A stretch of DNA of 64,000 nucleotides from an uncultured Coprococcus sp. (GCA_947626675.1 CANQTC010000013.1:1-64000); one strand, 5' to 3'; positions 19,385 through 28,757 are shown, counted from the first letter of the stretch. Numbers and translations: made by a program. The notes: generated from the sequence alone by a model not told the origin.

Positions 19385-21730
19385 TCAATTATTTGTTATA
19401 AAACATCTTATTTGCTTACTGCAATTCCATAAGATAGTGTTTCCATTTTCAATCCGGTATTTTGCTCCCTCTACTTTAGAAGCATGCATATTTACAAGCT
19501 CTATCGTATATTCCTTATCATGATTTACATTGATATCAATTACACTATCCGCACAGTTTGCTGATATTTCAGACACTTTATTTGCATTCGTATCATATAT
19601 TTCCGTATAAGCAAAACCATTCGGTTCATATACCTTATAAGTAACATTCTTTTCATAATCGTAGACAGGATTGTCATCTACGGCCCCAACTGCCACAATA
19701 CTGTTTGGTTTTACATATAATGGTATTTCTGTATAGCTTATTTGTTCTTTGTACCACAAGCCGCCCTTTTTCTGCTCTCCTGTTATAAAATCAGTCCAGT
19801 TTCCATCTGCTTTCGGAAGATAATACTCTGCCATGCTGTCAGCATTAAATATCGGTGCAACAAGAAGGCTGTCACCCAGCATATACTGTTTATCAAGGTA
19901 ATTACACATTTTATCATCCATATACTCAAGAACCATCGCTCTCATGCTTGGAATTCCTGTTTCATGCGCATTTACAGCAGTCTTCCAAAGATATGGCATT
20001 ATCTTTGCTTTCAGTCTGGTAAAATACCTTACTACATCTACAGCCTCGTCATCATATGCCCACGGTACACGATATGAGGTACTTCCATGAAGTCTGCTGT
20101 GTGAGGATAACAATCCGAATGCACACCATCTCTTATATACATCTGCTGTCGAGGTATGTTCAAATCCTCCTATATCATGACTCCAAAAACCAAATCCTGA
20201 CATCTGAAGTGACAGACCGCCTCTGATACTTTCCTCCATTGACTCATAATCTGACCAGCAATCTCCGCCCCAATGAACAGGGAATTTCTGACCACCTACT
20301 GTTGCAGAACGTGCAAACAGACAGGCTTCCTTTTCACCCTTCTTCTCCTGCAATACCTCAAAGACTACTTTATTGTAAAGATAAGTATAGTAATTATGCA
20401 TCTTCTCAGGCGACATACCATTCGCATATACACAATCTACAGGGATTCGTTCACCAAAATCCGTCTTGAAGCAGTCAACACCCATATCAACAAGTGCGGC
20501 AAGCTTACGCTTATACCACTCGCATGCCTTTGGATTTGTGAAGTCTACGATAGCCATACCCGGCTGCCACATATCCCACTGCCATACTGAACCATCAGGT
20601 CTCTTTAAGAAGTAACCCTTTTCCATTCCCTCATCAAAAAGACATGATTCCTGTGCAATGTAAGGATTAATCCATACGCATATCTTAAGTCCTTTTGCTT
20701 TTATTCTTTCAAGCATTCCCTTAGCGTCAGGAAATACATCACTGTCCCATTCAAAATCTGTCCACTGAAAGCCTTTCATCCAAAAGCAGTCAAAATGAAA
20801 TACCTGAAGTGGTATCCCTCTGTCCAACATACCGTCTATAAAGCTCATAACTGTTTCCTCGTCATAATTTGTAGTAAATGAAGTAGACAGCCACAATCCA
20901 AATGTCCATGCAGGAGGAAGCGCAGGCTTTCCTGTCAAATCCGTATATCTTACGATTGCATCTTTCATATCAGGTCCGCCGATAAAGAAATAGTCAAGGC
21001 TTTCTCCCGGAACGGAAAATTCAACTTTGCTTACAGCCTCCGTAGCTATCTCATAGGATACTTTATCGGAATGATTTACAAATATACCATAGCCTTTGTT
21101 TGAAAGATAAAATGGTATATTCTTATACGACTGGTCTGTTGATGTTCCTCCGTCTTCATTCCATATATCAACCGACTGTCCATTTTTTACAAATGGTGAG
21201 AAGCGTTCTCCCAGACCATATATAAGCTCTCCTACTGAAAGTGTAAGCTGCTGTCTCATATATGCATCTTTATCGCTGCTCTTTACATATGCATCCCCCT
21301 TCCAGTTTGTACGCATATAAGCCAAATCCTTAACAGCGCTTCCTGTCATCTTCTTATCATCATAGTAGTAGCTCATACTCCAGTTTGCCTTTGTTATAAT
21401 AAGACTCGTATGTCCGCTCCTTACTATTATTTCATTTTCATTTTCTTCTGCATCAATCGATGTATCATTATCAATATTCAGTTCAAAAGCAGGGCTGTCA
21501 TTTAATGCACCCTTATAATGCCATGTTCTGACTCTTATCACTTCAGGGGCAGGCGTCGTTATCTCAACAGTAAGATTAACACCGCCTAAAGTATCTCCTC
21601 TGTGTACAATCTTATGTGTTGGCGCTACTAATATAACCCTGTTATTCTCTATTCTGCTGCTGTAGACTTCGGCAGGTGAAAAACATGCACATCCTTCCTT
21701 TTGTAACCAGCATCCATTGCTAAACTTCAT
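19385..21730 (-). CDS. yicI: GH31 alpha-xylosidase (YicI-like)
   Basis: 781 residues, cytosolic. The catalytic barrel carries the YicI hallmarks: HFDCFWMKGFQWTDFEWD around residue 315 (binding subsites for xylose), the nucleophile Asp in CFKTDFGERIPVD (about residue 430) and the acid/base Asp in HWGGDCWSDYE (about 495). The TDFGE and CFWMK sequences favour alpha-xylosidase over alpha-glucosidase. It removes the non-reducing alpha-1,6-xylose from xyloglucan oligosaccharides. The start MKFSNGCWLQKEGC is preceded by AAGGAGG. It lies between the GH42 and GH3 genes in one operon. Confidence 0.92.
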   Translation of the reverse strand: MKFSNGCWLQKEGCACFSPAEVYSSRIENNRVILVAPTHKIVHRGDTLGGVNLTVEITTPAPEVIRVRTWHYKGALNDSPAFELNIDNDTSIDAEENENEIIVRSGHTSLIITKANWSMSYYYDDKKMTGSAVKDLAYMRTNWKGDAYVKSSDKDAYMRQQLTLSVGELIYGLGERFSPFVKNGQSVDIWNEDGGTSTDQSYKNIPFYLSNKGYGIFVNHSDKVSYEIATEAVSKVEFSVPGESLDYFFIGGPDMKDAIVRYTDLTGKPALPPAWTFGLWLSTSFTTNYDEETVMSFIDGMLDRGIPLQVFHFDCFWMKGFQWTDFEWDSDVFPDAKGMLERIKAKGLKICVWINPYIAQESCLFDEGMEKGYFLKRPDGSVWQWDMWQPGMAIVDFTNPKACEWYKRKLAALVDMGVDCFKTDFGERIPVDCVYANGMSPEKMHNYYTYLYNKVVFEVLQEKKGEKEACLFARSATVGGQKFPVHWGGDCWSDYESMEESIRGGLSLQMSGFGFWSHDIGGFEHTSTADVYKRWCAFGLLSSHSRLHGSTSYRVPWAYDDEAVDVVRYFTRLKAKIMPYLWKTAVNAHETGIPSMRAMVLEYMDDKMCNYLDKQYMLGDSLLVAPIFNADSMAEYYLPKADGNWTDFITGEQKKGGLWYKEQISYTEIPLYVKPNSIVAVGAVDDNPVYDYEKNVTYKVYEPNGFAYTEIYDTNANKVSEISANCADSVIDINVNHDKEYTIELVNMHASKVEGAKYRIENGNTILWNCSKQIRCFITNN

Positions 21731-21776
21731 ATTTTTTATGCCTCCTTGTTATATGAATATCAGTCATTTCAATCTC

Positions 21777-23810
21777 TTATATGACTGCCTGTTTCTGTGT
21801 CTTTATTATAATTACATCTCTTCCCTTAATTGTAATATCACCAGCTATAACATCATTACCTGTAATAATGTCTGTTCCGCCTGCCGGAAGCTTAATCTGC
21901 TTATCCTCCGCACTATGATTGAGTATAAAATAATAACGGAATTTATCATTTTCTCTTGTAGTAAATTCTACTTCTTCTGCACATTCTGCAATAGGTACTA
22001 CTCCTTCTCTGCCACAGATATCTGATAAATAATCCATATAAAATTCATCATTTGATGATGTTCCTACATAATAAGCCCTGCCTTCTCCAAAGGAATTTAC
22101 CGTAAGTACAGGCATCCCCTTATAAAAATCATCTCTATAGCCATCATCATCCATAGGTGCAGCGCCTTCAAGATGCATAAGGTCACACAACATATTTGCA
22201 GGATATTCCTCGCCATTATATCCGAAATGATTACATTTATCCTTAGGATACGCGTCTTCTTCTTCAACCCATATTCCAAGTATATCTCGAAGTCTTCCCG
22301 GATACCCCCCAGTTATTACAAGGTCGCTTTCCTGAACATATCCGCTGAAAAATGTAGTCATAAAGCTTCCGCCATTCTTTACATATTCTCTTATTATTTC
22401 ATCTTCGCCTGTTCTTACCATATATAACACCGGTGCAATAACCAGCTTATATTTTGAAAAATCAGAGTCGAAGGATATCAGGTCTACATTGTAATTCATC
22501 TGTCTTAAGGCTCTGTAGTATCTGCCAAATTCATTTACATACTTAAGGTCACAGCTTGGACCTGCCGAAAACTCCATCGCCCACCAGTTATCCCAGTCCC
22601 ATATCATTCCTATATCGGACTTTGTGACAGTACCAAAGAGATTATCACCAATATTTTCAAGTTCTTTTCCAAGCTCTGCCACCTCACGAAATACTCTTGT
22701 ATTTTCATGGCCTGCATGGTCTATTACCGCTCCATGATACTTCTCACAAGCACCTATAGAACGCTTCATTTGGAAAAACATAACTGTATCTGACCCATGT
22801 GCCATAGCCTGATAGCTCCAAAGTCTCATAACGCCCGGCCGTTTCAGTGCATTGTACGGCTGCCAGTTTGTAACACTGGGCGTCTGCTCCATAAGTGCAA
22901 AAGGCTCACCCTGACCGATTCCTCTCATCAAATCATGTGCCATAGATATCTGTGCATAGGAGTCGTCTACAGATGGATAGTTATCCCATGACACAAAATC
23001 CATTTCTTTCGCCCACTTAAAATAGTCAAGTGGCTTATAAAATCCCATAAGATTTGTTGTAATTGATGCATCAGGTATCATTTCTCTGATAACATCTCTT
23101 TCCATCTTATAGCAGTCCAATATGGAATCGGACATAAATCTTCTATAATCAATAGAGATACCCTGAAATACTGTTCTGTTATCTCCCCAATGCTCGCTTC
23201 TTTCATCTGGTATCACAATCTCATCCCAGTCATAAAACGTATGCCCCCAGAAGGCTGTATCCCATGCTTCATTAAGTTTATCAATCGTCTTATATCTATT
23301 TTTGAGCCATATACGGAACTGCTTTTCACAGTTGTCACAATAACAATCACCACTAAATTCATTTGAAATATGCCATGCTATAATACTCTTTTCATCTCTA
23401 TAATGTCTTGCAAGCTCACCCGCCAGCTTTGGGGCAAATTTCTTATATGTCACACTTGACGGACACGAATTCTGTCTGCCACCAAATTTTCTCTTCAAGC
23501 CGCCAGACTCCACTCTTAATATGTCAGGATATTTCTTTGCCATCCATGCAGGGTGCGCCCCCGTAGCTGTTGCCATACATATATTCATTCCGTTTTTCTT
23601 GACAAGTTTAACAATCTTATCAAGCTTTGAAAAATCGTAGGTATCTTCATCAGGCTGTATCGCTGCCCATGAAAATACATTCAGGGTAACGATATCTATT
23701 CCTGCAAGCTTCATAAGACGCATATCTTCATCCCATGTCTTTTCCGGCCACTGTTCAGGATTATAATCACCGCCGTATGGTATTTTCTTTAATTTACTGT
23801 AATCTATCAT
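21777..23810 (-). CDS. GH42 beta-galactosidase
   Basis: 677 residues, no signal peptide. The GH42 barrel shows GGDYNPEQWPEKTWDEDMR at the start, the acid/base Glu in IIAWHISNEFSGDCYC (about residue 150, next to a zinc-type Cys cluster with CDNC) and the nucleophile Glu in FALMEQTPSVTNW (about 310). The start at 23810 has AAAGGAG eight bases upstream; the ATG 27 bases earlier has none. It is the first gene of the operon. Removing beta-1,2-galactose from xyloglucan side chains is its likely task; arabinogalactan or galactan fragments are alternatives. Confidence 0.9.
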   Translation of the reverse strand: MIDYSKLKKIPYGGDYNPEQWPEKTWDEDMRLMKLAGIDIVTLNVFSWAAIQPDEDTYDFSKLDKIVKLVKKNGMNICMATATGAHPAWMAKKYPDILRVESGGLKRKFGGRQNSCPSSVTYKKFAPKLAGELARHYRDEKSIIAWHISNEFSGDCYCDNCEKQFRIWLKNRYKTIDKLNEAWDTAFWGHTFYDWDEIVIPDERSEHWGDNRTVFQGISIDYRRFMSDSILDCYKMERDVIREMIPDASITTNLMGFYKPLDYFKWAKEMDFVSWDNYPSVDDSYAQISMAHDLMRGIGQGEPFALMEQTPSVTNWQPYNALKRPGVMRLWSYQAMAHGSDTVMFFQMKRSIGACEKYHGAVIDHAGHENTRVFREVAELGKELENIGDNLFGTVTKSDIGMIWDWDNWWAMEFSAGPSCDLKYVNEFGRYYRALRQMNYNVDLISFDSDFSKYKLVIAPVLYMVRTGEDEIIREYVKNGGSFMTTFFSGYVQESDLVITGGYPGRLRDILGIWVEEEDAYPKDKCNHFGYNGEEYPANMLCDLMHLEGAAPMDDDGYRDDFYKGMPVLTVNSFGEGRAYYVGTSSNDEFYMDYLSDICGREGVVPIAECAEEVEFTTRENDKFRYYFILNHSAEDKQIKLPAGGTDIITGNDVIAGDITIKGRDVIIIKTQKQAVI

Positions 23811-23874
23811 GTCCTGTCTCCTTTCATTTTTTATCAATTAATCTATATATAACATTCTGTTTTTTTATTGTATA

Positions 23875-23927
23875 CACAAATAATTCCATCATCACTACCG
23901 TAAAAATTCAACATAAAAGCGTTTCTA
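23875..23927 (-). promoter_or_regulatory. Candidate YesN repeats and cre-like site before GH42 operon
   Basis: On the minus strand, GAATTTTTACGG (23909-23898) is followed 23 bases later by GAATTATTTGTG (23886-23875), the same motif and the same period as before yesM. Immediately upstream, TAAAAGCGTTTCTA (23914-23927, plus strand) resembles a CcpA cre element, matching about 10 or 11 of 14 consensus positions. Both are candidate control sites of the hydrolase operon, whose start codon is at 23810. Confidence 0.4.
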
Positions 23928-23947
23928 TCCAGGCTTTTATTTTTCCC

Positions 23948-23976
23948 TTGCATTTATACAATATTAAAAATATAAT
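23948..23976 (+). promoter_or_regulatory. Sigma-A promoter of sensor-GGDEF gene
   Basis: TTGCAT at 23948-23953 and TATAAT at 23971-23976 are separated by 17 bases, 54 bases before the start codon at 24031. The spacing and a perfect -10 make this a good housekeeping promoter. Confidence 0.7.
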
Positions 23977-24030
23977 ATACTCATAATAAATTTACTCTAT
24001 ACTTGGGGGAGTCGGAGGGACAATATATTA

Positions 24031-26340
24031 ATGGATAAAAATCGTATAAATATAGGATTACTTGTAGATGATTTGGAAGTTGGCTTTTCAAAATCAATCG
24101 TATGCGGCGCAGAACTGGCGGCAAAAGAACTGGACGCCAATCTCTTTATTTTTCCCGGGAAATATATAAAACCTGATTACTTAGATAAAAATATGAATAA
24201 ATATAATTACCAGTATAATACGATATTTCCATATGCAGGCGCTACTGATATGGATATTATTTTTGTGCTTCTCGGCTCTATTGCCAGCACTCGTACAAAG
24301 GAGGAGCAGGCTGATTTTCTTCACAGTCTTGGCAATGTTCCTATTGTAACACTCTGCTGCCAAATCGAAGGTTATCCCTCTGTATGCTTTGATAATACAA
24401 GCGGATTTTCCAATGCCATCGAACACCTTATTGATTTCCATAATGCCAAAATTATCGGATTTATGGGCGGTCCTGAAACCAATAATGATGCCATTGAACG
24501 TGAAAACGTATATAGAAGCGTAATGGCAAAACATAATCTGCCGGTTAAAGAAACATACATATCACATGGCAACTTCTCTGATTATTGCACGGACAAAATA
24601 GAAGAATTGCTGGACAGAAATGAACCCTTTGATGCACTGGTCTGCGCAAATGACAACACCGCGCTTGCCGCATATAAGGTATTTGCCAGACGTGGTATTA
24701 CGGTCGGCAGGGATATCTTCATAGTCGGATTTGATGATGAGCCTTATGCAGTTTCTATTGAACCGCCGCTTACTACAGTCAAAGCAAATGCAACGGACCT
24801 CGGATATCGTGCTGTCATACAGTGCAAAAAATATATTCAGACAGGCTGCTTCCAAAGCTGCCGTACGAACTCCTCCCTTATTCTGAGAAGGTCCTGCGGA
24901 TGCAGGCAGGCGAGCGGTAAGCTGCTTACCAAACGCATTGGCATATATCATCAGTCCCAAACTGATTATAACACTATCGCACTTGCGATTAGTGATTATC
25001 TTTTTAAAGGATATATCACTGAAAATGACAAAACAGGAATAAAGCGCCGTTTTTCTAATTTTATAAAGCTTGTTCTGACGCTTCCAAACGATAATATTTC
25101 CATAGAGGATATGAATACCGCGATAGCCGAAAGCTTTACAGCGCTATTTTCAGACAATCTGCTTATTCATACCACCTCCGACAGATTATTTGATGTACTA
25201 AGAGCAATTCATTACATCATTGAAACCAATGAAAATTATGTCTGCAGTTCTGTAGCGCTGTCCGACTTATTCTACCATCTTTATCGGACTATGGCAGAGC
25301 AAACTGTAGCTTTAAAGCAAAAGGACTATAATGAAATCGAGCATGTAAATCATCATATAAATTCGTTTACAAGAAACCTGATTCATTATAATGATGATGT
25401 ACATATCAGCTATGAGGTGCTGACCAAAACATTGGACAACATGAACATTACCCGATGTCTTCTTTATACATTTTTATCGCCTGTAAGACATTTGGAAGAT
25501 GAAGAATGGGTAATCCCCTCACAGCTTCGCCTGAAAGCATATCATAACAGAAACAGCCATGTATATATCGAGGAAGAGAAACAGCTTCAGCCAACAAGAA
25601 AGCTGTTTATTAATGATTATATTGAACATTCAAAACGCGTTACGCTTATTCTGCTCCCGCTCTTCTCAGAAGAATTCCAATATGGCATTATGGTATGTGA
25701 ATTGAATGAAAAGTATTACAGCTTTTTGAATAATATTACCGCTCGCGTCAGTGCTGCTATCCGTACCTTATACATGATGGAACATCAAAAACGGATTAAG
25801 GCTGAGCTTGAAGATAATCTTCTTATAGCGAAAAAAAATACGGAGTACCTTGAAAACATCTCCAAAATTGATGAACTGTCGCATATCTATAACCGCCGCG
25901 GATTTTATGAGCAATTTAAAAGCATCATATCCAATCCGGAAATGAATGGAAAATCTGCAGTTCTTATATTCGGTGATATCGACGGACTTAAAGTAATTAA
26001 TGATATATACGGTCATAATGATGGCGATATCGCCATCCAGACCATATCGGAAATACTGACCGAAGCATTTTCTGAGGATGGAATCGTATGTCGTTTTGGC
26101 GGAGATGAGTTCGCCGTTCTTTGTCTGGCATCCCTTTCCGAATTTGAACAAATACTGCTTCCGTCATTTATACACATTAAGCACGCCGCAAATGAGCGCC
26201 TGCATATGCCATATCAGATAGACATGAGTCTTGGTTACACAGCTTTTACAATCAATCAAAATGTTGTTTTATCTGACCTGCTGAAGATTGCAGACGAGCT
26301 TCTCTATGCCGAAAAAAACAGACGGAAAACGGCCCGATAA
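24031..26340 (+). CDS. LacI-type sugar-binding domain fused to GGDEF diguanylate cyclase
   Basis: 769 residues. Residues 1-290 form a periplasmic-binding-like fold of the LacI/GalR regulator type (INIGLLVDDLEVGF; DALVCANDNTALAAYKVFARRG; DIFIVGFDDEPYAVSIEPPL, ending in the usual RRSCGC), but there is no N-terminal helix-turn-helix. A middle region of about 300 residues and a short coiled segment follow. The C-terminal GGDEF domain keeps the active-site GGDEF at 690-694. No RxxD inhibitory site precedes it. No signal peptide or membrane helix is visible, so it should sense a cytosolic ligand, probably a sugar from the adjacent operon, and make cyclic di-GMP. It diverges from the GH42 operon by 220 bases. 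Confidence 0.88.
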   Translation: MDKNRINIGLLVDDLEVGFSKSIVCGAELAAKELDANLFIFPGKYIKPDYLDKNMNKYNYQYNTIFPYAGATDMDIIFVLLGSIASTRTKEEQADFLHSLGNVPIVTLCCQIEGYPSVCFDNTSGFSNAIEHLIDFHNAKIIGFMGGPETNNDAIERENVYRSVMAKHNLPVKETYISHGNFSDYCTDKIEELLDRNEPFDALVCANDNTALAAYKVFARRGITVGRDIFIVGFDDEPYAVSIEPPLTTVKANATDLGYRAVIQCKKYIQTGCFQSCRTNSSLILRRSCGCRQASGKLLTKRIGIYHQSQTDYNTIALAISDYLFKGYITENDKTGIKRRFSNFIKLVLTLPNDNISIEDMNTAIAESFTALFSDNLLIHTTSDRLFDVLRAIHYIIETNENYVCSSVALSDLFYHLYRTMAEQTVALKQKDYNEIEHVNHHINSFTRNLIHYNDDVHISYEVLTKTLDNMNITRCLLYTFLSPVRHLEDEEWVIPSQLRLKAYHNRNSHVYIEEEKQLQPTRKLFINDYIEHSKRVTLILLPLFSEEFQYGIMVCELNEKYYSFLNNITARVSAAIRTLYMMEHQKRIKAELEDNLLIAKKNTEYLENISKIDELSHIYNRRGFYEQFKSIISNPEMNGKSAVLIFGDIDGLKVINDIYGHNDGDIAIQTISEILTEAFSEDGIVCRFGGDEFAVLCLASLSEFEQILLPSFIHIKHAANERLHMPYQIDMSLGYTAFTINQNVVLSDLLKIADELLYAEKNRRKTAR

Positions 26341-27057
26341 CTAATTTTCAGTTTTCCTGACAAGCCTGATTGCAATATCCGGCCTATCCGTTATGATTCC
26401 TGATACATTTTTCTTCAGGAAACGCTTAATTGTTTTTTCTTTGTTCACAGTCCACGGATATACTTCTATCCCATTTTTCTTCATACGGTATAAAAAACCG
26501 CTTGTTGCCATCTTGTAATATGGGGATATAAACTCACAATGAAGCCTTTTGAGCCGCCTTTGGGGAAAATATTCCCTGATATGCTCTCCTATCCCTGCTC
26601 TTTCCTTGCCGACTAAAAGACCGGTTTTGATATTGCAATCTATTTTTTTAATATTTGCCACCGTCTGTATATGAAAGGATTTCATACTATATTCATTATA
26701 CGAATACCGCTTCCTTACTTCATCAATAACACATTCTTCATAACCGCTTTCCTTCAGCTCAATATCCAGGCATATCTTTCCCTTACATCGTTCAAGCACT
26801 TCTTCCAGTTTGGGAACTCTGTAATTTTCTTTCCCTGCTATCGCATTAAGTTCTCTATAAGTAATGTTCTTTAATTTTTTGCCAGCAATATTATCATCAT
26901 GAAAAACGACCATTACATTATCTTTCGTCCTTCTGATATCAAATTCCACCATATCAGCGCCAAGCTTTATCGCTATATCAAATGCTTCTAATGTGTTTTC
27001 ATGTTTTGCAATTGCGCTTGCTCCGCGATGCGCAATTATTTTTATTTCTTTCCCCAT
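26341..27057 (-). CDS. Glycerophosphodiester phosphodiesterase family protein
   Basis: 238 residues with the GDPD barrel motifs: IIAHRGASAIAKHENTLEAF (catalytic His-Arg and Glu), GADMVEFDIRRTKDNVMVVFHD (second His and metal ligands), and a C-terminal EVYPWTVNKEKTIKRFLKKN. It hydrolyses glycerophosphodiesters to sn-glycerol 3-phosphate and an alcohol. No signal peptide is present, so the cytosol is likely. The start at 27057 is preferred because GAGGCGG lies just before it. Its stop abuts the stop of the sensor-GGDEF gene, which is convergent. Confidence 0.88.
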   Translation of the reverse strand: MGKEIKIIAHRGASAIAKHENTLEAFDIAIKLGADMVEFDIRRTKDNVMVVFHDDNIAGKKLKNITYRELNAIAGKENYRVPKLEEVLERCKGKICLDIELKESGYEECVIDEVRKRYSYNEYSMKSFHIQTVANIKKIDCNIKTGLLVGKERAGIGEHIREYFPQRRLKRLHCEFISPYYKMATSGFLYRMKKNGIEVYPWTVNKEKTIKRFLKKNVSGIITDRPDIAIRLVRKTEN

Positions 27058-27102
27058 ATACCGCCTCATATCAAATTATATTTATATTTTGCAATTTATA
27101 TA

Positions 27103-27660
27103 CTACTCAAAAACAATGATATCGTCACCCTCAAAGAAAATTGCCTGTGTATTCCCTAACTTTATGCGTTCCTGTCTGTCCTTAGCATAGTGTCCTGTTT
27201 TTTCACGAATTTCATCATTACAATGAACATCTAATCCACATTTCAACAAGCCTAAATTATTGGGCATATCATTGGCAAAAATCATACTCCCTGCGCTTAC
27301 CCCAATTACAATTTTGCCCAAAGCAATAAAATCCAAAAGCTGTTTTCTGAAATTTTTTTCATTTATTCTTCTTAACAGATAGTCAGGACTTCCTCCACAC
27401 AAATAGATTACGTCATAACTGCGAATCATTTCGTCCTCTATCTCATCATATAAATCATATACAAATATGTTTTCACGCTTTATTCTGCATTTCAATAAAT
27501 CATTTAAGCATTTTGGTAATACGTCAATCGCATCAGGAGCGTTCGCTGCTGTAGGAATAAATATTGCCTTAATTTCTGAAGGGGATTTTTGCAGCATATC
27601 CGTAAATAACTTTTCAATTCTTTTTGTTTCCAATCCGCAGGACGTAAGTATTACATTCAT
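27103..27660 (-). CDS. Type 1 glutamine amidotransferase-like / peptidase S51 family protein
   Basis: 185 residues beginning MNVILTSCGLETKRIEKLF, with IYLCGGSPDYLLRRI and the nucleophile elbow VIGVSAGSMIFA (Ser at about residue 115), as in peptidase E and cyanophycinase relatives of the S51 family. It is a little shorter than the usual 200-230 residues. The start at 27660 has GGAGGT eight bases upstream. Hydrolysis of Asp-X dipeptides is the classical activity, but many relatives are untested. It lies 45 bases before the GDPD gene on the same strand and may be cotranscribed. Confidence 0.8.
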   Translation of the reverse strand: MNVILTSCGLETKRIEKLFTDMLQKSPSEIKAIFIPTAANAPDAIDVLPKCLNDLLKCRIKRENIFVYDLYDEIEDEMIRSYDVIYLCGGSPDYLLRRINEKNFRKQLLDFIALGKIVIGVSAGSMIFANDMPNNLGLLKCGLDVHCNDEIREKTGHYAKDRQERIKLGNTQAIFFEGDDIIVFE

Positions 27661-27770
27661 ATCACAACCTCCATTATTTCTTCCATATATTATAACACAG
27701 ATAATTACCAAATGTTTCAGCAATTATCTGTATTTACCTTTTATAAACCCTAACATATATTAACCTCATA

Positions 27771-27820
27771 TAAAAAAGCAAGCAAAAATCAGTTGCACAT
27801 ACGCAGCCAACTTTTGCTTG
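27771..27820 (-). terminator. Terminator of the LytTR-DUF3021 operon
   Basis: On the minus strand CAAGCAAAAGTTG (27820-27808) pairs with the reverse of CAAGCAAAA.....GTTG (27779-27795) around an internal bulge, and a T run follows at 27777-27772. It lies 26 bases past the DUF3021 stop. Confidence 0.75.
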
Positions 27821-27846
27821 TCACATTTACATAATAATCTATGATT

Positions 27847-28311
27847 TTAATTTTTGCCTACAGTGTTATCTCTCTTAAGCTCTCTCAGCCGCTGATTAAT
27901 CCGTTTTGCCTCATTCCGGTTAAACAGATAAAAACAAAACCAGATTGCCATAAAAATACAACATGAGCATAAAAATTGTAAAACAGTATAAAGTATCCTG
28001 TCCGGATAAAACGGAATCCAGCCTAGATAGATGCCGATGGGATAGAATACACCCATTCCAACGCAAAAGTGTATTACTATTTTCCAAAATCCGGAAGGCC
28101 GCTCGAATTGATAGACGATAGCTGTACCGCCGCAGGCAATCCCTACAATCATAGCACCTATAGACTGCTTTGCAAAATCTTTAAATATTGGTATCAATAA
28201 ATCTTCTCCGCCAAAGATAAAATAGGATAAACACATAATCACAAAGAAGGTACACCCCAAAGAAATACCATATAAAATATATTTCATCACTAACTTAACG
28301 GTATGCTTCAT
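27847..28311 (-). CDS. DUF3021 membrane protein
   Basis: 154 residues with four membrane helices and a basic C-terminal tail (NRNEAKRINQRLRELKRD). The features IPIFKDFAKQSIGAMIVGIA and VYQFERPS match the DUF3021 family. These proteins are almost always cotranscribed with a LytTR regulator and are thought to act as its membrane-bound partner or antagonist. Here the start overlaps the LytTR stop by four bases (ATGA). Confidence 0.85.
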   Translation of the reverse strand: MKHTVKLVMKYILYGISLGCTFFVIMCLSYFIFGGEDLLIPIFKDFAKQSIGAMIVGIACGGTAIVYQFERPSGFWKIVIHFCVGMGVFYPIGIYLGWIPFYPDRILYTVLQFLCSCCIFMAIWFCFYLFNRNEAKRINQRLRELKRDNTVGKN

Positions 28312-28757
28312 TTTAATCCCAACCTTTCTTTAAAACCTTTGCGGAAACTTCTGGAAATGTAATCCGTTACCCCATTGTTCATTACCAGCTCCATCGTTCC
28401 ATTAAAGCTTGCTTCTACATGATTGATTTGGCTGATATTGACAATCGCCGATTTTGAAATACGCACAAAATCAATATCAAGTATCCTTTCCAATTCATAC
28501 AGGGGCTTATCTAACAGATATCTGTCTTTTCGTTTATCGTAACAGGCAATTTCTCTTCCTTCGGTGCGCACCAATGATATATCTTCAGGTTTGATAAAAT
28601 AAGTCTTTTTATCCTTTGTTGCAAGCAAGGTCAGGGAATTTGCATTTTCTTTTTCCAGCATGGAAATAATTTCCGCAACCGTCTCTGTCATTTTATTTAT
28701 ATGAAGAACTGCATAGGGTTCTTTATAATCTGTGCTGATTTTACATTCGACTTTCAT
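28308..28757 (-). CDS. LytTR-domain DNA-binding regulator
   Basis: 149 residues. About 50 N-terminal residues are unassigned; the rest is a LytTR domain (FIKPEDISLVRTEGREIACY, then RYLLDKPLYELERIL and FVRISKSAIVNISQINHVEA). There is no receiver domain, so it is a stand-alone LytTR regulator paired with DUF3021. The start at 28757 has AAGGAGG seven bases upstream. It diverges from an ABC exporter, and a pair of direct repeats with LytTR spacing sits between them, so it probably controls the exporter and itself. Confidence 0.88.
   Translation of the reverse strand: MKVECKISTDYKEPYAVLHINKMTETVAEIISMLEKENANSLTLLATKDKKTYFIKPEDISLVRTEGREIACYDKRKDRYLLDKPLYELERILDIDFVRISKSAIVNISQINHVEASFNGTMELVMNNGVTDYISRSFRKGFKERLGLK

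Noticed and set aside
26344-26358. CodY box (AATTTTCAG...) at the GDPD 3' end
   Set aside because: It covers the last codons of a gene between convergent stops, matches only the left half, and has no promoter nearby.
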